Source: an uncultured Lachnospiraceae bacterium
GTDB lineage: Bacteria; Bacillota; Clostridia; Lachnospirales; Lachnospiraceae
Assembly (NCBI GenBank): GCA_947625015.1
Contig: CANQMR010000006.1
Location: 1 to 64,000 of the forward strand
Direction: 5' to 3'
Length of the DNA: 64,000 nt
Made by a program: the position numbers and the translations under genes. Under the pieces are notes generated by a model. That model was not told the DNA's origin and did no database searches. It saw nothing but the letters and a program-made list of their open reading frames with translations. This document shows positions 35,676-44,542 of this stretch, one piece after another. How positions within the stretch are numbered: the stretch's first letter is position 1; the number at the start of each line of letters is the position of its first letter.

Positions 35676-36899
35676 ATGAATTATATCAAGCGCGACCTTG
35701 AAGATAAAATTATTTCTCTTTCCGAAGAATATTCCTGCCTGTTGATTACCGGTCCCAGACAGGTTGGAAAGACAACCGTTTTACGGCAGCTCATGTCTCC
35801 CGACCGCAGCTACGTTACATTGGATGATTTGGAAGAACGCCGTATGGCCAAAAATGAACCGGCCCTGTTTTTGCAGATGCACAGTCTTCCCATCTTTATT
35901 GATGAAGTACAATATGCACCGGAATTGTTTTCCTATATTAAAATTGCCATTGACAACGGCGCAGCCCCCGGCTCTTTCTGGCTGACCGGTTCCCAGGCTT
36001 TTAGAATGATGGAACTGGCGCAGGAATCCTTAGCGGGGCGTACCGCCATTTTGCATATGCCCTGCCTGTCGCAGCATGAAATATACGGCTCCGGAGAAAA
36101 TCTGCCCCTGACCGCAGAGCCGGAGGCCCTGAAAAAGCGAAAAAATCTCGGCAAACCCGCCGCTTTAGCAGAAATCTATCAACGAATCTGGAACGGTTCC
36201 CTTCCCGGATACATCAGCGGAAAATTTAAAGACCGCAATGTGTTTTATTCCAGCTATCTGCAAACTTACATTGAGCGCGACGTCAGCGACCTTGTCGCCC
36301 TGACCGATAAGTTGCAGTTTCAGGACTTTATCCGGGCTGCTGCCTGCCGAACCGGACAAATGCTTAATATCCACGATATTGCCCTTGATGTGGGGATTTC
36401 AGATGATACGGCCAAACGCTGGCTTCAAATTTTAGAAAAATCCGACATTATTTTCTACCTGCGTCCATACTCTAACAATTTGCTGAAGCGCACCGTCAAG
36501 ACGCCGAAACTTTATTTTTTTGATACCGGGCTTGTGGCCTATCTGACACAGTATACTACTCCGGAAATCTTACAAAACGGCGCTATCAATGGAGCAATTT
36601 TAGAAAATTATGTCGTCGCAGAAATCATAAAAACCTATCATAATGCCGCAGCCGACTGCCTGCTGTGGTATTACCGGGATAAATGCAACAAGGAAATTGA
36701 TATGATATTGGAAAGCAACGGACAGCTTCACCCGTTGGAAATAAAACGGACAGCGAACCCCGGAAGCGAACTGATTCATACATTTTCCGTATTGGATAAA
36801 AGCTCTGTTCCAAGGGGGAAAGGCATAGTAATCTGTATGCGCCCGGAGTTTTCCGCAATCGATGCAGATAATTACATTCTGCCGGTCTGGATGATTTAA
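35676..36899 (+). CDS. AAA-family ATPase with DUF4143 C-terminal domain
   Basis: ITGPRQVGKTTVLRQL; YVTLDDLEER; FIDEVQYAPELF; YFFDTGLVAYL; EIDMILE. Start refined to MNYIKRDL after GGAGGGTGAGGTT. Confidence 0.9.
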   Translation: MNYIKRDLEDKIISLSEEYSCLLITGPRQVGKTTVLRQLMSPDRSYVTLDDLEERRMAKNEPALFLQMHSLPIFIDEVQYAPELFSYIKIAIDNGAAPGSFWLTGSQAFRMMELAQESLAGRTAILHMPCLSQHEIYGSGENLPLTAEPEALKKRKNLGKPAALAEIYQRIWNGSLPGYISGKFKDRNVFYSSYLQTYIERDVSDLVALTDKLQFQDFIRAAACRTGQMLNIHDIALDVGISDDTAKRWLQILEKSDIIFYLRPYSNNLLKRTVKTPKLYFFDTGLVAYLTQYTTPEILQNGAINGAILENYVVAEIIKTYHNAAADCLLWYYRDKCNKEIDMILESNGQLHPLEIKRTANPGSELIHTFSVLDKSSVPRGKGIVICMRPEFSAIDADNYILPVWMI

Positions 36900-38083
36900 A
36901 GTTTTATCAGCTCATCCAGAACGGCTTTTGCCACCTGTTCTTTGGAAAGCATGGGCAGTTCCTTTACCCCGTCTCTTTTAATCAGGGCGACTACGTTGGT
37001 ATCCGTTCCAAAGCCTGCGCCTTCTACCTTTAGGTTATTGGCCACAATCATATCTGCGTTTTTCTTCTCTAACTTTTTCTTTGCATTTTCAAGCAAATCC
37101 TTCGTCTCCATGGCAAATCCGCAGAGTACCTGTCCCGGCTTTTTATGCTCGCCTAAATATTTCAGAATGTCCTCCGTTGGCACTAAGGAAATATTCATAT
37201 TCTCCCCGGACTTTTTAATCTTATCCTCCGCCGCTGTTGCCGGTGTATAATCCGCCACTGCGGCGGCCTTGATAATATAATCCGCATCCCCGCTGTTGGC
37301 CTTTACCGCCTCATACATATCACTCGCGCTCACCACAGAAATCACCTTCACAAAAGGCGGCAGGGGAAGGGCGGTCTTTCCCGTAACCAAAGTTACCTCC
37401 GCTCCCCGCTCCATGGCGCACTTAGCGATGGCATAGCCCATTTTTCCTGTGGAATGATTGGAAATAAACCGGACCGGGTCAATGGCCTCCAGCGTTGGGC
37501 CTGCCGTCACCAAAACCTTTTTCCCTGCCATGTCTTTTTCATAGTGCAGTTCCCGCATGATATAGGAAAATAAAGTCTCTTCTGAAGGCAGCTTACCTTC
37601 TCCGGTATCGCCGCACGCCAGATATCCCGCAACCGGAGAAATTATTTCATAACCATATTGTTCCAGCTTCCTGATATTCTCCTGCACAATGGGATTTTCA
37701 AACATATTGGTGTTCATAGCCGGCGCAATCAGTTTCGGCGCTTTACAGGCCATAATCGTGGTGGTCAGCATATCGTCGGCAATGCCACCGGCAATCTTGC
37801 CAATCACATTGGCGGTGGCCGGCGCCACCATAAATATATCCGCCCGTTTTGCCAGCGCCACATGCTCCACATTGTACTGGAAATTCCGGTCAAAGGTGTC
37901 CACCAGACATTTATTCGAAGTCAGGGCTTCAAAGGTAATGGGATTAATAAAATTGACGGCGTTTTCCGTCATAATCACATTGACGTCTGCGTGCTGTTTT
38001 ACCAGCATACTGGCCAGATTTGCAATTTTATAGGCGGCGATGGAACCGGTAACGCCTAATACGACTGTTTTTCCCTCTAACAT
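36896..38083 (-). CDS. coaBC: bifunctional phosphopantothenoylcysteine decarboxylase / phosphopantothenate-cysteine ligase
   Basis: MLEGKTVVLGVTGSIAAYKIANL; APAMNTNMFENP; VLVTAGPTLEAIDPVRFISNHSTGKMGYAIA. Confidence 0.95.
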   Translation of the reverse strand: MLEGKTVVLGVTGSIAAYKIANLASMLVKQHADVNVIMTENAVNFINPITFEALTSNKCLVDTFDRNFQYNVEHVALAKRADIFMVAPATANVIGKIAGGIADDMLTTTIMACKAPKLIAPAMNTNMFENPIVQENIRKLEQYGYEIISPVAGYLACGDTGEGKLPSEETLFSYIMRELHYEKDMAGKKVLVTAGPTLEAIDPVRFISNHSTGKMGYAIAKCAMERGAEVTLVTGKTALPLPPFVKVISVVSASDMYEAVKANSGDADYIIKAAAVADYTPATAAEDKIKKSGENMNISLVPTEDILKYLGEHKKPGQVLCGFAMETKDLLENAKKKLEKKNADMIVANNLKVEGAGFGTDTNVVALIKRDGVKELPMLSKEQVAKAVLDELIKL

Positions 38084-38176
38084 AGTTTTCTCCTGCTCAT
38101 ATAATATTTTTGTATCCGTTACTGCAAAATCCACGAAACGCTATGGAGACTGCCAACATACAACCGTAACCGGTGT

Positions 38177-38569
38177 TTAGTATTTAGGGCTTAACTCTCC
38201 ATATTTTTCGTACCGGGAAACTTCCCGGATTTTGTTTTCTTCATCCACAAATACCACATTGGGTTTATGCTCCTTCGCCTCCTCCGGCGTCATCTGGGCA
38301 TAGGACATGATGATGATATGGTCTCCCACAGCCACCTGTCTTGCAGCGGCCCCGTTTAGGCAGATCATGCCGCTGTCCGGCTCCCCTGCTATGGTGTATG
38401 TCTCAAAACGGCTACCATTTTCCACATCCACAATCTGGACATACTCGTATTCTAAAATTCCCGCAGCCGCCAAAAGTTTCGGGTCTACGGTAATGCTGCC
38501 CACATAGTGAAGCTCCGCCTGTTTGACTGTGGCGCGGTGAATTTTTCCCTTTAACATATTGATCAACAT
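38177..38569 (-). CDS. panD: aspartate 1-decarboxylase
   Basis: [47 protein letters not shown]. Confidence 0.95.
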   Translation of the reverse strand: MLINMLKGKIHRATVKQAELHYVGSITVDPKLLAAAGILEYEYVQIVDVENGSRFETYTIAGEPDSGMICLNGAAARQVAVGDHIIIMSYAQMTPEEAKEHKPNVVFVDEENKIREVSRYEKYGELSPKY

Positions 38570-38595
38570 ATCTTTATCCTCCCTTGGACAGCGTT

Positions 38596-39441
38596 TTACG
38601 CATTTAAAATCCGGTTGTCAATCAGACGGGTAGTCCCGATATATACCGCAATGGCGATAAGCACCGGTCCATTCACCTTCTCTACCGGCTGTATGGTGTC
38701 AAAGCTTACCACTTCCACATAATCAATCTTCGCAAGCGGACAGCTTTCAATAGTCTTTGTGATAATATCCTTTACCCTACCGGCGTCCGTCTCTCCTGCG
38801 TCAATGGCCTTCATTGCCTCCTCTAAGGATTGGTTCAAAATGACAGCCTGTTTCCTCTCCTCCTCGGAAAGATAGGTGTTCCGGGAGCTTTTGGCCAGAC
38901 CGTCCTCCTCCCTTATAATCGGACATCCGATAATCTCGATATCAAAATCCAAATCTATAACCATTCTCCGGATAATGGCAAGCTGCTGGGCGTCCTTCTG
39001 CCCGAAATAAGCCCGGTCCGCCGGGATAATGTGAAACAGTTTGCTCACCACCGTCTGCACTCCCCGGAAATGCACCGGACGGCTTGCGCCGCAAAGTTTT
39101 TCCGGCAAAGTATGCATATCCACATAAGCGCAGAAATCCGGACCGTACATCTCTTCCACCTCCGGATGGAAAATCAAATCCACCCCGCCCTTTTCACAGA
39201 TTGCCGCATCCCGGTCTAAATCCCTGGGGTAAGAATCTAAATCCTCGCCCGGACCAAACTGCATGGGATTGACAAAAATGCTGACAACCACCTTATCATT
39301 TTCTGTTCTTGCCCGGTCAATCAGGCTTTTATGTCCCTCGTGCAGATATCCCATGGTCGGCACTAACGCAACCTTAAGCCCTTTTGCCTTCCACGCCTTT
39401 ACCATTTCCCTCGTATCTCTAATCGAACCTGAAATCTCCAT
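38596..39441 (-). CDS. panC: pantothenate synthetase
   Basis: [67 protein letters not shown]. Confidence 0.95.
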   Translation of the reverse strand: MEISGSIRDTREMVKAWKAKGLKVALVPTMGYLHEGHKSLIDRARTENDKVVVSIFVNPMQFGPGEDLDSYPRDLDRDAAICEKGGVDLIFHPEVEEMYGPDFCAYVDMHTLPEKLCGASRPVHFRGVQTVVSKLFHIIPADRAYFGQKDAQQLAIIRRMVIDLDFDIEIIGCPIIREEDGLAKSSRNTYLSEEERKQAVILNQSLEEAMKAIDAGETDAGRVKDIITKTIESCPLAKIDYVEVVSFDTIQPVEKVNGPVLIAIAVYIGTTRLIDNRILNA

Positions 39442-39572
39442 CTTGTATCTCCTTTCATTCTTCTGGAATCTCTTATAAAGCTCCCAACAAAGTAAATTCG
39501 GCTGCGGGGGATAAACAATACCATCGCAGGCGACACATCCTTTAAGTCGCCACACCTTTTAAGCTCCCGCAA

Positions 39573-40400
39573 TCAATATAGTTTCTCAATCACATCATCA
39601 CTGATGGCGTACTCATGCTCCTTCCCCGGAAAGCTGCCGTCCTTTACCGCCCGGTCATAGGCGGCAAACGCCTCCTTCATCACGCTCCCGATATCCGCAA
39701 ACCGCCGCACGAACTTCGGCGTAAAATCAGAAAACATACCAAGCATATCCTGATAGACAAGAACCTGCCCGTCGCATACATTACCCGCCCCGATGCCAAT
39801 CGTCGGAATATGCAGGGATTGTGTAACTAACTGCGCCAACTTTGCAGGAACACATTCCAGCACAACGGCAAAGGCGCCCGCCTCCTCCACAGCTTTTGCA
39901 TCCTCGATAAGTTTCTTTGCCGCAGCCTCGGTCTTTCCCTGCACCTTATGTCCGCCAAAGACATTGATGGACTGGGGCGTAAGTCCCAGATGGGCGCAGA
40001 CCGGTATGCCCGCAGACACAATGGCTTTAATCTGTGGTGCAACCTCCTGTCCCCCTTCTAATTTGACCGCTCCGGCCCGGCCTTCCTTCATCAGCCGTCC
40101 TGCATTGACCACCCCGTCATATACAGAGGTCTGGTAGCTCATAAAGGGCATATCGCAGACAACCAGCGCCTCTTTCGCCCCTCTCGCCACCGCCGCAGAG
40201 TGGTGAATCATATCCTCCATGGTTACGGAAATGGTATCTTCATATCCTAATATCACATTTCCCAAAGAATCTCCCACTAATATGGAATTGATTCCCGCCT
40301 CATCCACCAGCTTCGCCGTAGAATAATCGTAGGCTGTCAGCATGGACAGCTTTTCGCCCTTTTCTTTTGCCTGCTGAAATGTCAAAACCGTATTTTTCAT
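39573..40400 (-). CDS. panB: 3-methyl-2-oxobutanoate hydroxymethyltransferase
   Basis: [69 protein letters not shown]. Confidence 0.95.
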   Translation of the reverse strand: MKNTVLTFQQAKEKGEKLSMLTAYDYSTAKLVDEAGINSILVGDSLGNVILGYEDTISVTMEDMIHHSAAVARGAKEALVVCDMPFMSYQTSVYDGVVNAGRLMKEGRAGAVKLEGGQEVAPQIKAIVSAGIPVCAHLGLTPQSINVFGGHKVQGKTEAAAKKLIEDAKAVEEAGAFAVVLECVPAKLAQLVTQSLHIPTIGIGAGNVCDGQVLVYQDMLGMFSDFTPKFVRRFADIGSVMKEAFAAYDRAVKDGSFPGKEHEYAISDDVIEKLY

Positions 40401-40489
40401 CTTGTCCTCCTTATCCTCCCGGAACCTATCCTTTCATTTACCATCTATGTCCCGCAAGCGTTCCCATTATCATCATTTTCGCCATATCC

Positions 40490-40566
40490 GCTCACAATTC
40501 CTGGCATATACGCTTATCATATTTGCTCACAATTCCCGGCATATCCTCTCATAATTCCTGCCGTAT
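40490..40566. repeat. three imperfect copies of GCTCACAATTCCTGGCATAT
   Basis: gctcacaattcctggcatat (40490), gctcacaattcccggcatat (40524), tctcataattcctgccgtat (40547); the third overlaps the stop codon of the DUF2520 gene. Confidence 0.6.
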
Positions 40567-41397
40567 CTGCGCATAATCCCTTTCCGGATTTTTTTCTCCG
40601 GCCAGCGCTAACAGCCGCCTGCCGCACGCTTTATACAGCATTTTTTGTTCCTCGTCTAACACAGAAAGATGTCCCCTTACCGTATCGGCGTCTCCCCGTT
40701 CCACAGGACCGGTCAGCGCCTCCACACAGCCCCTTTCTATGGCCTGTTCTATATTATTGCGGACCAGCATACTGCTGAAACGCCTTGCCTGTTCTAAAGT
40801 AAAGCCGCAGTCCGTTAAGAGTTCATAACCTGTGGACAAGACGGCGAGCACATTGTTGCTCAGGAAACTGGCCGCCGCATGGTATTTCTTCTTAATCTCC
40901 TTTTGGATGACACAAGCCTCATTCCCCAAAGCCGCAAATACATTCTGCCATTTTGCAACCGCATAGGGGTGTCCCTCTAAGGTAAAACATACATGATTTA
41001 ATTGCTGATAAACGGATTCTTTGTCGCTGAACGCAAACATCGGATGGATAGAAACCGGGTATGCGCCAAAGTTCTCTATCCCTGAAAATACATCGGATGA
41101 TAAGGAGCCACTCAAATGGCAGACAATCCTGCCCTGAATCTTTTCCTTGTCTAAGGATTCCCACACTGTTCTTACCGCTCCATCCGGAGTCGATAGAATT
41201 ATGGCGTCACTGACCGCAGCCACATCCTCCGCCCTTTCCATATACGCAGAGTCTGTAAAGGCCGCCGCCCATCTGGCTTCCTCCTCAATCAAACTGTAGT
41301 AACCGGTAACGCATAAGTCCGCCTGTCTGGAATGAAGGGCAAAATATTTGCCCAGGCTGCAACCCGCTTTTCCGGCGCCAATAAAACCTATTTTCAT
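40549..41397 (-). CDS. Rossmann-fold/DUF2520 protein, candidate ketopantoate reductase
   Basis: MKIGFIGAGKAGCSLGKYFA; IILSTPDGAVRTVWESL; HLSGSLSSDVF; HPMFAF; AAASFLSNN; TGPVERGDADTVRGHL; directly upstream of panB-panC-panD. Confidence 0.8.
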   Translation of the reverse strand: MKIGFIGAGKAGCSLGKYFALHSRQADLCVTGYYSLIEEEARWAAAFTDSAYMERAEDVAAVSDAIILSTPDGAVRTVWESLDKEKIQGRIVCHLSGSLSSDVFSGIENFGAYPVSIHPMFAFSDKESVYQQLNHVCFTLEGHPYAVAKWQNVFAALGNEACVIQKEIKKKYHAAASFLSNNVLAVLSTGYELLTDCGFTLEQARRFSSMLVRNNIEQAIERGCVEALTGPVERGDADTVRGHLSVLDEEQKMLYKACGRRLLALAGEKNPERDYAQIRQEL

Positions 41398-41586
41398 GTC
41401 ATCACCCCCTGTCTCCGGCCAAACCGGATTCCCTGTGCGACAACACTTATCACTCGATGCAGTTTCCATAAGAATACCGCTCGATTAGTACTGTACCATT
41501 TCTTTCCACATATTTCAAGCCCTTTTCCTGCAAAAATGACAGTCCAGCTTTCCCGGTGGAAAACTATATGGACAGCATAAAAAGGA

Positions 41587-42351
41587 TTACCGTTTCTTCT
41601 TTCCGGTCAACGGATTACGAAGGCCGTACAAAATGACGCCGCTGGCAAATGCCGCCCCCGTCAGCACCACATAGACCAAAACCAGCGCCGTTTTCCTGTC
41701 ATACACCTCCAAAAAATCCGGCAGGGAAAAAGCAATAAAAAATCCCGGCAGGAACGCCGCTAACATATGGCAGAATATGGTAAGAAAAAGCCCTTTTCCT
41801 GCCATTTTCTCCCGGATAAAATAAATCAGCGCCATAAAAATCCCGATTTGGATGACCGTCATTAAAATTCTTTCATATCCTGTCAGAAATAATTCCGCCG
41901 TACCGGTATTTATCTCCCCGTCAGAACCCTTTGCAATCTCGATAATGGTATTGACGCTGCGTATCCCGATCAGCAGTATGGATTCCGTCATGGTATAGCC
42001 AAGTCCCAATGCAATCCCCTGAAAAAAGGAAACCTGTTTCTTCATACACAGGCACAAAAGCCATATAGGCAGCAGGGTGAGAAGAGAACCCGCCAAAGCC
42101 ACCGTAAAAAGATACCCTATATAATGGGCGCCCATAAATTTTTCAAAATCCGTATGGTTAAACAGCCATGCAAGACCATGCTCCTTCAATCCCCATTCCA
42201 TGGCGGCATAGATGACTGCCCCGGCCAAAAAAAGCAGAAACAGCGATAATCTTTGTCCCTTTCCCTTTACCAGTAGAGAGAGAAAAAAAATAAGGGGAAT
42301 AATAAAACTGATCACAGCACTGCATGCCAGTGCGGCAATATCCATTGTCAT
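41587..42351 (-). CDS. YhfC-family putative intramembrane protease
   Basis: Polytopic protein, GLGYTMTESILLIG and FCHMLAAFLPG motifs consistent with the YhfC family. Confidence 0.65.
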   Translation of the reverse strand: MTMDIAALACSAVISFIIPLIFFLSLLVKGKGQRLSLFLLFLAGAVIYAAMEWGLKEHGLAWLFNHTDFEKFMGAHYIGYLFTVALAGSLLTLLPIWLLCLCMKKQVSFFQGIALGLGYTMTESILLIGIRSVNTIIEIAKGSDGEINTGTAELFLTGYERILMTVIQIGIFMALIYFIREKMAGKGLFLTIFCHMLAAFLPGFFIAFSLPDFLEVYDRKTALVLVYVVLTGAAFASGVILYGLRNPLTGKKKR

Positions 42352-42366
42352 AACATAGCCTCCCGT

Positions 42367-43272
42367 CTATTGTAACGCCTGTTTTAACGCCTCTAAATTC
42401 TCTTCCATGAGTCCGATATAATCAAGTCCCTGCTCCTGCTGTTCGCCGCTTAACCCCTCAATGGGATTTAACACCATCGTCTTTGCTCCCACTTCACCGG
42501 CAATGGCCTCCGCCACCTTGGGACTGACCAGCTCCTCAAAAAAAATCACCCGGATATTCTGTCCCCGGCACAAATCGATAATCTCCCGCATCCTGGCGGA
42601 ATCCGGTTCCGAATCCGCAGTAAGCCCTTCTATGGCCTCCTGCTTAAGACCATACTCCCTGCACAGATAGCCAAAGGCTTCATGGGCCACCACAATGGTA
42701 TCCCCCGCACAGCCGGACAGTTCCTCTCGGTACCGCTCATCCAGCTTCTCCAATCTGTCCCTGTAGGCCGCAAAATGATCCTCATAATATTCCCGGCCCG
42801 CCGGGTCTGCCTGTATCAGCGCCTCCTTAATTGCCTCTGCCTCCGCAATGGCGTTGGCCACGCTCAGCCAAGTGTGCGGGTCATCATTCCCCTCCTCTGT
42901 CTTTGCCGGCAAAATCCCTGCCGCAGCCTCCACCGTCAGCAGCCGGTCATTGTCAAGGGCCGCTAAAGTCTTATCCACAAAATGTTCCATTCCTGCGCCG
43001 TTATACACAAAGACTTCCGCCTGTTCTAAAAGCCGCATATCCCCGGTGGACAGTTCAAAATCATGCGGCTCCATTCCCGCCGGCACCAGATTGATAACCT
43101 CCGCCCGGTCCCCGGCAATATTCTTCACAAAATCATACATGGGATAAATGGTAGTCACCACAGCCAGCTTATCCTCTTCCACAAAATTTCTTGTATTTTG
43201 CGGCGCTAACTTACATCCCCCCAGGAATATTATCAGCACAGCCAATAACAGCCCCGTTATCCAAGATTTCAC
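42367..43272 (-). CDS. ZnuA-like metal ABC transporter substrate-binding lipoprotein
   Basis: Lipobox LIIFLGGC; VVTTIYPMYDFVKNIAGDRAEVINLVPAGMEPHDFELSTGDM; DPHTWLSVANAIAEAEAIKEAL; HEAFGYLCREYGL. Confidence 0.92.
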   Translation of the reverse strand: MKSWITGLLLAVLIIFLGGCKLAPQNTRNFVEEDKLAVVTTIYPMYDFVKNIAGDRAEVINLVPAGMEPHDFELSTGDMRLLEQAEVFVYNGAGMEHFVDKTLAALDNDRLLTVEAAAGILPAKTEEGNDDPHTWLSVANAIAEAEAIKEALIQADPAGREYYEDHFAAYRDRLEKLDERYREELSGCAGDTIVVAHEAFGYLCREYGLKQEAIEGLTADSEPDSARMREIIDLCRGQNIRVIFFEELVSPKVAEAIAGEVGAKTMVLNPIEGLSGEQQEQGLDYIGLMEENLEALKQALQ

Positions 43273-43286
43273 AAAACTGCCTCCTA

Positions 43287-43508
43287 TCAGTGATGATAGT
43301 CCGCCATCTTAGCGGAATACTCATCTGCAATCTTTTTATATCTATTGTAGTCCTTGTCCTTCAACTGCCCGTCCGCGTGATGCCGCTCTAAGGTTTCATG
43401 AAGTTTCTTCAATGCGTCATGGGCCAAATCCTTATAATTATTCTCAAGGTTCATCTTAAGCTCGTTCATCAGGGCGTCAATCTCCACCCGGATACTCCTC
43501 TTTAACAT
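43287..43508 (-). CDS. small hypothetical protein
   Basis: 73 aa from MLKRSIRVEIDALMNELKMNLENNYKDLAHDAL; preceded by a purine-rich RBS-like stretch. Confidence 0.6.
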   Translation of the reverse strand: MLKRSIRVEIDALMNELKMNLENNYKDLAHDALKKLHETLERHHADGQLKDKDYNRYKKIADEYSAKMADYHH

Positions 43509-43690
43509 CTTCCTGCCTCCCCGCTCATTTTCTCCTGCCTGTGTGAACCACCCATTGTCTGTCGCCAATGCGTTTTGCAGTACCTTATTCCAAAATATCC
43601 ATAACCGAATCTGGAAAAACAACATATATTATTAATATATAATAATATAATCGGAAAATTCCTATTTGTAAAGAGCTGAGGTGTATCAGA

Positions 43691-44542
43691 TTGTCTGCTT
43701 CTCCTAAAATTCCAGTCAGCCTGTCCGGCGCAGGCTATTTCCATAAAATGGGGCTCACAGGTAAAAATGTTACCGTTGCCGTATTAGACTCCGGCCTTGC
43801 CCCTCATCCCGACATTGCCAGCAGCCGTATTCTTGCCTTTCACGATTTTATCGGGGGACAAAAAGCCCCCTATGATGATTTTACCCATGGCACCCATGTA
43901 ACCGGTATTATCGGTTCCTCTAAAATCGGCATTGCCCCGGAGTGTAACTTAGTGGCGTTAAAGGTGCTTGACCGGCAGGGCAACGGTTCCATGGACAGAT
44001 TCATTGAAAGCATCCAATGGCTGTTAGCCCATTACCGGGAATACGACATAAAAGTAGTAAATATCTCCGTAGGCGGCAACCGCCGGGAACTGCGGCAGGA
44101 AAACAACCGGTTAAACCTGTGGGTGACAAAGCTCTGGGAAGAAGGCCTGGTTATCTGCTGTTCTGCCGGCAACAACGGACCTTCCCCCAACTCCATCTTA
44201 GCGCCCGGCAACTGCCGCAAGGTCATTACCGTAGGCTCCTATGACGGAGGGCATTTTTCCTCCGCCGGTCCCCTGCTTCCCTATATCTCCAAGCCGGAAC
44301 TGGTAGCGCCGGGACTGCATATTCTAAGCACCAAACCCGGAGGCGGCTACAGTGTAAAAAACGGCACCTCCATGTCCGTTCCTTTTATCAGTGGAAGCTG
44401 TGCCCTGCTGCTGCAACGGTATCCCATGCTTACCAACGACCAGATTAAAATCCGGCTGATGGACGCCGCCTATCCGGTTCCATTCCTGCCTTATAATATT
44501 CAGGGCGCCGGGGTGGTGAACCTAAAGCGGCTCCTTGACTAA
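43691..44542 (+). CDS. S8-family subtilisin-like serine protease without evident signal peptide
   Basis: VTVAVLDSGLAPHPD; DDFTHGTHVTGIIG; NGTSMSVPFISG; TTG start behind GAGGTG. Confidence 0.93.
   Translation: MSASPKIPVSLSGAGYFHKMGLTGKNVTVAVLDSGLAPHPDIASSRILAFHDFIGGQKAPYDDFTHGTHVTGIIGSSKIGIAPECNLVALKVLDRQGNGSMDRFIESIQWLLAHYREYDIKVVNISVGGNRRELRQENNRLNLWVTKLWEEGLVICCSAGNNGPSPNSILAPGNCRKVITVGSYDGGHFSSAGPLLPYISKPELVAPGLHILSTKPGGGYSVKNGTSMSVPFISGSCALLLQRYPMLTNDQIKIRLMDAAYPVPFLPYNIQGAGVVNLKRLLD

Noticed and set aside
35676-36899. Mobile-element-associated or defence ATPase
   Set aside because: It is an ordinary AAA/DUF4143 family member, a common accessory gene; nothing nearby supports a defence or mobile context.
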